Of a stretch of 11,190 nucleotides of DNA, positions 6,360-11,190 are shown piece after piece (position 1 is the first letter of the stretch; the number at the start of each line of letters is the position of its first letter). This DNA is from an uncultured Solirubrobacteraceae bacterium. GTDB lineage: Bacteria; Actinomycetota; Thermoleophilia; Solirubrobacterales; Solirubrobacteraceae. The notes under the pieces are model-generated. The model was not told the origin of the DNA, made no database searches, and saw nothing but the letters and a program-made list of their open reading frames with translations. The DNA is taken from positions 1-11,190 of the forward strand of contig CATPBV010000250.1 of the NCBI GenBank assembly GCA_955652345.1, in the 5' to 3' direction. The position numbers were made by a program, and so were the translations under genes.

Positions 6360-7669
6360 CAACGACAGACGAACGGCCGCTCACCGCTGAGCCGCAAGTT
6401 GCGGCGAGTGGCACAGACACACGCTATTGGCACCCGTTCGCGAACATGGCGAAGGTTCGCGGGCACGAGCTTGTGGTCGTCAGCGGCAAGGGCTGCGAGG
6501 TGACCGATCGCGATGGCAGGACGTATCTCGACGCGACCGCGGCGCTTTGGTACTGCAACGTCGGATACGGCCGCAGCCAGATCGTGGATGCGGTGACGCG
6601 ACAGCTGAGCGCGCTGCCGGCGTACTCGACGTTCGGCCCCTACGTCACCGACACGACGCTCAAGGCCGCGGAACGGATCGCGGATCTCGCTCCGTTCCCG
6701 GACGCCGCCGTGTTCCTGACGTCCGGGGGCTCGGATGCGGTCGAGACAGCCGGGAAGCTGGTTCGTTCCTACTGGAGCGCGCTCGGACAGCCGCACAAGC
6801 GCGTGATCGTCGGCCGGCCGCGCGCCTATCACGGGATGCACGCGTACGGCACGAGCCTTGCCGGAATCCCAGCCAACCGCGAGGACTTCGGCGACATGGT
6901 CGCAGACGTCGCCCACGTGGCCGAAGACACCGTCGCGGGCGTGGAGCGCGAGATCGAGCGGATCGGCGCTGAGAACGTGGGAGCGTTCATCGGTGAGCCG
7001 GTGATCGGTGCCGGAGGCGTGGTTCCCCCGCCCGACGGATACTGGGAGGGCGTGGCCGATCTGTGTCGCCGGCACGACATCCTCCTCATCTCCGACGAGG
7101 TGATCTGTGGCTTCGGGCGCGTCGGGCACGGGTTCGGCTGCCAGCGCTACGGGTTCACCCCGGACATGATCACGTTCGCCAAGGGCGTGACCTCGGGCTA
7201 TATGCCCCTCGGCGGGGTGATCGTCTCCTCGCGGCTGAAGGCGCCGTTCTGGGAGGGCGAGGGCCGCTGGTTCCGTCACGGCTACACGTACTCCGGACAC
7301 GCCGGGGCGTGCGCGGCGGCGCTGGCAAACCTCGACATCGTCGAGTCGGAGGGTCTTGCGGAGCGGGTCAGAAGCCTGGAGCCGACGTTCGCGGACGCCG
7401 CCAAGAGCCTCCTCGACCACCCGCTGGTGGCGGAGGTCCGGACGGCGGGGCTCCTGTCCGGGGTCGAGTTCGACCCCGAGCTGGTGGCAGCGAACGCGGA
7501 GCTCGCCAATCAGGTCGTGGGTGCATGCCGCTCCGAGGGGCTGCTAACGCGCGCGCTCGGTCTGGCGGCCGTCCAAATCTCACCGGCGCTGGTGATTCAA
7601 AGCCACGAGATCGAGCGCCTGTTCAGCATGCTGCGCGGGGCGCTCGATTCGGTGCGTCGCACGAGCTGA
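6344..7669 (+). CDS. class-III PLP-dependent aminotransferase (omega-amino acid / amine:2-oxoacid type)
   Basis: A 441-residue fold-type I PLP enzyme that moves an amino group, usually from an omega- or beta-amino acid, amine or taurine-like donor, to pyruvate or another 2-oxo acid in the cytoplasm. The start RYWHPFANM (27-35) is typical of this class. It has the phosphate-binding SGGSDAVE (127-134), YHGMHAYGTSLAG (162-174), GEPV (217-220), the cofactor Asp in ISDEVICGFGRVG (D251), the Schiff-base lysine in TFAKGVTSGYMPLGG (K280) and HGYTYSGH. The length is normal for the family. The ATG at 6344 has GAGGAGG nine bases upstream, and the longer open frame before it lies under the divergent glycosidase. 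The stop overlaps the next gene's ATG by one base (TGATG), so it is co-translated with a 3-hydroxyacyl-CoA dehydrogenase. Adenosylmethionine-8-amino-7-oxononanoate transaminase is a relative, but no biotin genes are nearby. The exact donor is unknown. Confidence 0.92.
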   Translation: MADQLTTTDERPLTAEPQVAASGTDTRYWHPFANMAKVRGHELVVVSGKGCEVTDRDGRTYLDATAALWYCNVGYGRSQIVDAVTRQLSALPAYSTFGPYVTDTTLKAAERIADLAPFPDAAVFLTSGGSDAVETAGKLVRSYWSALGQPHKRVIVGRPRAYHGMHAYGTSLAGIPANREDFGDMVADVAHVAEDTVAGVEREIERIGAENVGAFIGEPVIGAGGVVPPPDGYWEGVADLCRRHDILLISDEVICGFGRVGHGFGCQRYGFTPDMITFAKGVTSGYMPLGGVIVSSRLKAPFWEGEGRWFRHGYTYSGHAGACAAALANLDIVESEGLAERVRSLEPTFADAAKSLLDHPLVAEVRTAGLLSGVEFDPELVAANAELANQVVGACRSEGLLTRALGLAAVQISPALVIQSHEIERLFSMLRGALDSVRRTS

Positions 7670-8550
7670 TGAGCGTCTCGGTCCTCGGCGTGGTGGGCGC
7701 GGGCTTAATGGGCTCCGGCATCGCGGAGGCGGCAGCCGAGTCGGGCAAGCACGTGCTGCTCTACGAGCCCGCGCAGGAGCCACTCGACCGTTCCCGCGAG
7801 CTGATGAGCGAATCACTGACGCGGGCGGTGGCGCGTGAGAAGCTGACCCGCGAAGAGGCCGACTCCGTGCTCGACCATGTCGTCAGCACTACGAGGTTGG
7901 AGGACCTGCGGGGCGCGGACGCGGTAGTCGAGGCTGTCACCGAAGACGTCGGCGTCAAGTCCCGGTTGTTCGCGACGCTGGATGAGCAGCTGCCGGAGGC
8001 GCGGTTTCTGGCATCGAACACATCCTCGATCCCGATCGCGCAGCTCGCTGCTGCCACCAGGCACCCCGAGCGCGTCGTCGGGATTCATTTCTTCTCACCC
8101 GTTCCATCGATGAGGCTCGTCGAGATCGTGGTCGGCCTCGACACCTCCGCGGAGACGGTGTCGGCGGCCGAGGAGTTCGCCTCGGACATCGGGAAGCGCC
8201 CGATCCGAACGAAGGACCGGTCAGGGTTCATCGTCAACATGCTCCTGGTGCCGTACCTGATGGCTGCCGTGCGGATGTACGAGGATGGGTTCGCCTCGCG
8301 TGAAGACATCGACGAGGGGATGAGACTCGGGTGCGGACACCCGATGGGACCGCTTGCGTTGTGCGACCTGATCGGATTGGACGTCCTGTACGCGGTGTGC
8401 GACTCGCTGTATGAGGAGTTCAAACGGCCGGAGTACGCGCCGCCGCCGCTGCTCAAGCGGCTCGTGGTGTCCGGGCATCACGGCCGCAAGACCGGCCGCG
8501 GGTTCTACGAGTACACCTCGTCGGGCCGGCCCACGGGCGCTCTGGCCTAG
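7669..8550 (+). CDS. 3-hydroxyacyl-CoA dehydrogenase (short, monofunctional, FadB2/Hbd-like)
   Basis: A 293-residue NAD(P)-dependent enzyme that interconverts 3-hydroxyacyl-CoA and 3-oxoacyl-CoA; the length is that of standalone 3-hydroxyacyl/3-hydroxybutyryl-CoA dehydrogenases. The Rossmann loop GVVGAGLMGSGIA (7-19) starts the protein. The catalytic set is complete by spacing to the characterised enzymes: Ser119 in SNTSS, His140 in GIHFFSPVPSMRLVEIV with Glu152, and Asn190 in SGFIVNMLLVPYLMAA. The C-terminal helical domain has GCGHPMGPLALCDLIGLD and HGRKTGRGFYEY. The ATG shares its A with the aminotransferase stop, indicating translational coupling. The general role is beta-oxidation or a related CoA pathway, and the acyl-CoA dehydrogenase pair lies about 4 kb upstream on the same strand, though not in one operon. 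Its TAG stop lies in the first copy of a 19-bp direct repeat. Confidence 0.94.
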   Translation: MSVSVLGVVGAGLMGSGIAEAAAESGKHVLLYEPAQEPLDRSRELMSESLTRAVAREKLTREEADSVLDHVVSTTRLEDLRGADAVVEAVTEDVGVKSRLFATLDEQLPEARFLASNTSSIPIAQLAAATRHPERVVGIHFFSPVPSMRLVEIVVGLDTSAETVSAAEEFASDIGKRPIRTKDRSGFIVNMLLVPYLMAAVRMYEDGFASREDIDEGMRLGCGHPMGPLALCDLIGLDVLYAVCDSLYEEFKRPEYAPPPLLKRLVVSGHHGRKTGRGFYEYTSSGRPTGALA

Positions 8551-8578
8551 ACCTGCGCTCGCTCTGGCCTAGACCTGC
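8538..8578. repeat. 19-bp direct repeat, two copies, spanning two convergent stop codons
   Basis: CGCTCTGGCCTAGACCTGC occurs at 8538-8556 and again, identical, at 8560-8578, giving a 22-base period. The TAG in the first copy (8548-8550) ends the hydroxyacyl-CoA dehydrogenase. The CTA in the second (8569-8571) is the TAG stop of the convergent membrane protein gene. Each copy contains a near-palindrome GGCCTAGACC. It looks like a small recent tandem duplication that separated genes whose stops formerly shared one CTAG. Confidence 0.9.
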
Positions 8579-9684
8579 CCCGATTCGGCGAGCGGCCTGA
8601 GCACGGTGGGCTCGGGCTTGCGAGCGATCGCGCGCCGCAGCCGAACGAACGCAACGCTCCCGAGCGCCGCCGGGATCCACAGTGCCATCGCGCGGTAGGC
8701 GAGGATGGCGGTGGCCGAGGTCGTGAGCGGCAGGTGATACAGGGCAAACGTCCCGAGCAGACCGCCCTCGGTGCCGCCGATCCCGCCTGGGATTGGCAGC
8801 AGCCCCCCGAGTTGGCCGATGATGTATGCGATCACCAGGATGCCTAGCGACGGGGGGTGGCCGAAGGCCCGGAACGAGACGCCGAGCACGGCGATGTCGA
8901 ACGCCATGTAGCCGAGCGAGCCGGCGATCACGCCGACGTCGCCTTTTCGCAGAAGCGACACCGAATCTCTCACGCCGCCGCCGAGCGCGCCTGCGCTGCG
9001 GCGAAGCATCGTCCGAATGCGTCCGCCGCCACGCTTCAGGTGATGGTCGAAGCGCGAGCTGAGCGCGGGCACGGCAGCGACGAGAGCGATACCCGCAGCC
9101 GCTGCGGCTCCGAAGCCGAGCGTGGCCGCCGGGGCCGGATCTTGCCCGAGGAGCCCGACCGCGAATCCGGCCGCGAACACGATCAGGGTGGCGAAGTTCG
9201 CGAGGCTCGTGAGCAGGAAGAACGCCACGGTTCGCCGCGCGATGTGATCCGCGCTCATGCCGGAGCGCCTCAGCGCCCACACTCCCAACGCGAGCCCTCC
9301 CGCGCCACCGGCGGGAAGCAGCGAGTTCGCGGCCTGCTCGGCCATGCCGATCTGGTAGCTCATTCGCCATGGCATCCGCGGGCAGAACACCGCACGGAAG
9401 ATCACGACATACGACAGGGCCGAGGCCACCTCGAGCACGGCAGCGAGCGCAAACCAAGCAGGCGACGCGGCCGCCAGCTGGTCCCGGAGCCCGTCGTGTC
9501 CGGGCATGAGCAGGATCACCCCGGCCACCACGGCGATGATCCCGCCGAGCTGCACCAGCCGCATCCGCATGTGGCGCGGACTCAGCTCCTCCGGCATCGC
9601 TGTCGCAGCCTGCGCGGGCGCCGAGTCCTCGGAGCGCGATGACTGGTGTCGTTCGCGCGAGCTCGAGCGCCATCGAACTGTCAT
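8569..9684 (-). CDS. LPG-synthase-TM / UPF0104 (YbhN-like) integral membrane protein
   Basis: A 371-residue polytopic membrane protein with about eight hydrophobic segments, the first near 44-63 (LVQLGGIIAVVAGVILLM) and the last near 325-345. The family signature is clear: SYQIGMAEQAANSLLPAGGAGGLALG (about 108-133), where SLLPAGGAGG is the conserved core, and GQLGGLLPIPGGIGGTEGG. This is the transmembrane domain of lysyl-phosphatidylglycerol synthase (MprF flippase part). No aminoacyl-transferase domain is attached, so lipid aminoacylation is not expected. Standalone members are thought to act in lipid or glycolipid transport, but the substrate is generally unknown. The ATG at 9684 is the first start after an in-frame TAA, but its AAGGA abuts the ATG with no spacer. 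ATGs at 9597 or 9570 are alternatives that would remove a hydrophilic, Arg/Ser-rich leader. It converges on the hydroxyacyl-CoA dehydrogenase and diverges from an epimerase gene. Confidence 0.88.
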   Translation of the reverse strand: MTVRWRSSSRERHQSSRSEDSAPAQAATAMPEELSPRHMRMRLVQLGGIIAVVAGVILLMPGHDGLRDQLAAASPAWFALAAVLEVASALSYVVIFRAVFCPRMPWRMSYQIGMAEQAANSLLPAGGAGGLALGVWALRRSGMSADHIARRTVAFFLLTSLANFATLIVFAAGFAVGLLGQDPAPAATLGFGAAAAAGIALVAAVPALSSRFDHHLKRGGGRIRTMLRRSAGALGGGVRDSVSLLRKGDVGVIAGSLGYMAFDIAVLGVSFRAFGHPPSLGILVIAYIIGQLGGLLPIPGGIGGTEGGLLGTFALYHLPLTTSATAILAYRAMALWIPAALGSVAFVRLRRAIARKPEPTVLRPLAESGQV

Positions 9685-9709
9685 TCCTTAATGGTCGCAG
9701 CAGCGGATC

Positions 9710-9755
9710 GGTCGGATCCCATTGCTTGACGGATCGGACCGCCGGGAGGGTCCGA
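9710..9755. promoter_or_regulatory. cluster of GGTC(C/G)GA inverted repeats in a divergent promoter region
   Basis: Three related elements lie together. GGTCGGATCC (9710-9719) faces GGATCGGACC (9731-9740) as a 10-bp inverted repeat with one mismatch. TCGGACC (9734-9740) is a perfect 7-bp inverted repeat with GGTCCGA (9749-9755), with 8 bases between. They sit in the 222-base region between the membrane protein and epimerase genes, next to a TTGACG (9726-9731) that could serve as a -35 box, although no matching -10 is evident. A regulator operator or a leader hairpin is possible. Apart from this cluster I see nothing specific in 9685-9906. Confidence 0.4.
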
Positions 9756-9906
9756 CATTCCGTAGGGTTCAGGGCGCAGGCCGCTCCAGTGCGAGTCGCG
9801 CTCTTCACCACCTGTCTCGTCGAACCGGTTCCCGAGGTGACCGTCCGGCCGCTGGAACGGCCCGGATCGCCAGGCGCACGCCACCTGGCTGGTCTCTCGC
9901 GAGGGG

Positions 9907-10839
9907 ATGTCCGTGGGCAACGCTGACGGCTTCGATTCGGTGACCGTGGCCTCTCCCGACGGGGGCACCGTGGCCCAGTTCGTCCCCGACGCGAACATGG
10001 TGTGCTGCTCTCTCACCCACGACGGGGTCGAGATGCTGCATGCCGGGTCGGGCGTGGAGGCCTACGCCGAGCGCGGCAAGACGATGGGGATCCCGCTGCT
10101 GCATCCCTGGGCGAACCGGCTCGCAGGCTTTCGCTACCGGGCAGCCGGGCGGAGCGTGAAGCTCGTGCGAGGAGATCGACGGATCCCGGTCGACCCGGCG
10201 GGCTTGCCGATCCACGGCGTCATCCCCGGGCTACTACGGTGGCAGGCGGGGCCGGGGCCGACCGCGGGCAAGCTAACGGCTGTGCTGCGCTGGACTGCTG
10301 ATGAGCTGCTGGAGGTGTTCCCATTCCCTCACGAGCTGCACCTTGAGGTCACGGTCGCCGCGGGAGAGCTGGTGGTGGCGACGACGCTCGAGCCGGTCGG
10401 CGATGATCCCGTCCCGGTGTCGTTCGGCTACCACCCGTACCTGATGGTCCCGGGGAGCCCCCGGGGGCAGTGGCGGGTAAAGCTCGGTGCGTTCCGGCGG
10501 CTGGTGCTCGACGAGCGGATGATTCCGACGGGCGAGCGCGTGCCCGCGCGGCGGCGGAGCTTTCGCCTGGGCCAGACCAGCCTCGACGACGGGTTCGACG
10601 CCCTCGCGGTGCCGGCGGAGTTCTCGGCCAGCAGCGCCGCTGCCGGTGTCACGGTGGAGGTTCGGACTGGGTATCCGTTCGCACAGGTCTACGCCCCGGC
10701 GGGGCAGGATTTCATCTGCTTCGAGCCGATGACCGCGCCTGCGAACGCGCTGTGCAGCGGCGACGGCCTGCAACTCGTCGCGCCCGGCGAGGAGTACCGC
10801 GCCGAGTTCGGGATTCGGGTCTCGGCCGGCGGCGGTTAG
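9907..10839 (+). CDS. aldose 1-epimerase family protein (galactose mutarotase-like)
   Basis: A 310-residue beta-sandwich sugar mutarotase family protein, normal length. It would interconvert alpha and beta anomers of an aldose (or a sugar phosphate) in the cytoplasm; no signal peptide is seen. Conserved features in order: GIPLLHPWANRL with the substrate-binding Asn70-Arg71, LPIHG (His103), VSFGYHPYL with the catalytic acid His176, the Asp of SLDDGF (227-228) and the catalytic base Glu273 in FICFEPMTAPANAL. All the expected active-site residues are therefore present. The ATG at 9907 directly abuts GCGAGGGG (9899-9906). The in-frame GTG at 9913 has a much better 6-base spacing from it and may be the true start, two codons shorter. 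No galactose or other sugar-catabolic gene adjoins it, so the physiological sugar is unknown. Confidence 0.92.
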   Translation: MSVGNADGFDSVTVASPDGGTVAQFVPDANMVCCSLTHDGVEMLHAGSGVEAYAERGKTMGIPLLHPWANRLAGFRYRAAGRSVKLVRGDRRIPVDPAGLPIHGVIPGLLRWQAGPGPTAGKLTAVLRWTADELLEVFPFPHELHLEVTVAAGELVVATTLEPVGDDPVPVSFGYHPYLMVPGSPRGQWRVKLGAFRRLVLDERMIPTGERVPARRRSFRLGQTSLDDGFDALAVPAEFSASSAAAGVTVEVRTGYPFAQVYAPAGQDFICFEPMTAPANALCSGDGLQLVAPGEEYRAEFGIRVSAGGG

Positions 10840-10862
10840 AAATGCCTAAAAACCGGGCCGGA

Positions 10863-10868
10863 TATACT
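10863..10868 (+). promoter_or_regulatory. candidate -10 box for the peroxiredoxin gene
   Basis: TATACT stands out in an AT-rich island (10863-10875, TATACTAGTTATC) within GC-rich surroundings, about 90 bases before the peroxiredoxin start. No good -35 hexamer lies 16-18 bases upstream, so it would need an activator or an alternative sigma factor. The box overlaps ACTAGT and is flanked by GATA/TATC arms (10861-10864 and 10872-10875), which could be part of an operator. Confidence 0.35.
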
Positions 10869-10959
10869 AGTTATCAGGGCTGGGACACGCCCGCGGAGGC
10901 CGGTTTGTTCGGCTGAGTCGAGGATCCAGCCACCCAACTTTTGTGAACAAGGAGGCAGC

Positions 10960-11190
10960 ATGGCTCTGCAATTAGGCGATACCGCGCCGGACTTCGAGGC
11001 CGACAGCACCGAGGGGAGGATCCGCTTCCACGATTGGGTCGGGGACTCCTGGGCCGTGTTGTTCTCGCACCCGAAGGACTTCACCCCGGTGTGCACGACC
11101 GAGCTTGGCTATATGGCGAAGATCAAGCCCGAGTTCGATCGTCGTAACGTGAAGATCATCGGTCTGTCGGTCGACCCCGCTGGCAAGCAT
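10960..11190 (+). CDS. 1-Cys peroxiredoxin (Prx6-type), N-terminal part (runs off window edge)
   Basis: The first 77 residues of a thioredoxin-fold peroxidase that reduces hydrogen peroxide and alkyl hydroperoxides through a reactive cysteine. The start ALQLGDTAPDFEADSTEG is the usual peroxiredoxin opening. The active-site loop is HPKDFTPVCTTELG (37-50), giving the PxxxTxxC motif with Pro38, Thr42 and the peroxidatic Cys45. PVCTTE after HPKDFT is characteristic of the Prx6/1-Cys subgroup rather than of AhpC or BCP. SVDPAGKH at the window edge also fits Prx6. The C-terminal dimerisation part lies outside the window, so absence of a resolving Cys cannot be checked. AAGGAGG (10949-10955) lies four bases before the ATG, a strong ribosome binding site that suggests high expression. 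It follows the epimerase gene by 120 bases and probably has its own promoter. Confidence 0.94.
   Translation, partial: MALQLGDTAPDFEADSTEGRIRFHDWVGDSWAVLFSHPKDFTPVCTTELGYMAKIKPEFDRRNVKIIGLSVDPAGKH

Noticed and set aside
7063..7668. Upstream open extension of the hydroxyacyl-CoA dehydrogenase frame
   Set aside because: It is inside the aminotransferase gene in another frame; the Rossmann motif begins right after the ATG at 7669.
9681..10016. Leftward 111-codon frame across the region between the membrane protein and epimerase genes
   Set aside because: It overlaps the epimerase N-terminus, shows no recognisable domain, and has no clear ribosome binding site.
10842..10916. 24-codon ORF (starting MPKNRAGYTS) just after the epimerase stop
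   Set aside because: It lacks a convincing Shine-Dalgarno and overlaps the promoter-like island; too short to support as a gene.
1..11190. CRISPR arrays, tRNA or rRNA genes, insertion sequences, phage or defence genes
   Set aside because: No regularly spaced repeats, RNA gene signatures, transposase motifs or terminal inverted repeats were recognised; the only clear direct repeat is the 19-bp pair at 8538-8578.

Overview
The window is GC-rich throughout, densely coded, and carries several GTG/TTG-type starts and strong purine-rich ribosome binding sites. The gene set is a wax ester synthase/DGAT-type acyltransferase, a paired acyl-CoA dehydrogenase, a standalone 3-hydroxyacyl-CoA dehydrogenase and a 1-Cys peroxiredoxin. 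This suggests an actinobacterial chromosome, perhaps of the Solirubrobacterales/Thermoleophilia kind. That placement is inference from composition and gene families; there is no rRNA or marker gene here. No tRNA, rRNA, CRISPR array, insertion sequence or phage gene was seen, and every complete gene looks intact.

Left part (1-3936), lipid metabolism. Reading leftwards are a WS/DGAT-family acyltransferase (1716 to 223) and, overlapping its stop by 11 bases, the first 77 codons of an alpha/beta hydrolase that runs off the window edge. Reading rightwards from the same 99-base divergent region are two acyl-CoA dehydrogenase genes 3 bases apart (1816-2955, 2959-3936). Their features are complementary, as expected for a heteromeric dehydrogenase. 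Lipid storage or esterification and acyl-CoA oxidation are therefore divergently arranged.

Middle part (4015-8550). A large, probably secreted GH78-like glycosidase (alpha-L-rhamnosidase superfamily) reads leftwards. Divergent from it is a two-gene unit: a PLP class-III aminotransferase (6344-7669) and a 3-hydroxyacyl-CoA dehydrogenase (7669-8550) joined by a one-base TGATG overlap. Just upstream of the aminotransferase, a 20-codon leader ORF with its own Shine-Dalgarno runs through a perfect 7-bp hairpin that buries the aminotransferase's Shine-Dalgarno. This is the most interesting regulatory structure in the window.

Right part (8569-11190). A polytopic membrane protein of the LPG-synthase-TM/UPF0104 (YbhN-like) family converges on the dehydrogenase gene, and the two stop codons sit in two copies of a 19-bp direct repeat. 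Divergent from it, across a 222-base region with a cluster of GGTC(C/G)GA inverted repeats, is an aldose 1-epimerase family gene. The window ends inside a 1-Cys (Prx6-type) peroxiredoxin gene preceded by an AT-rich promoter-like island.

I see no clearly new multi-gene system such as a defence island or biosynthetic cluster. The noteworthy items are regulatory or architectural. All gaps between genes are shorter than 300 bases.
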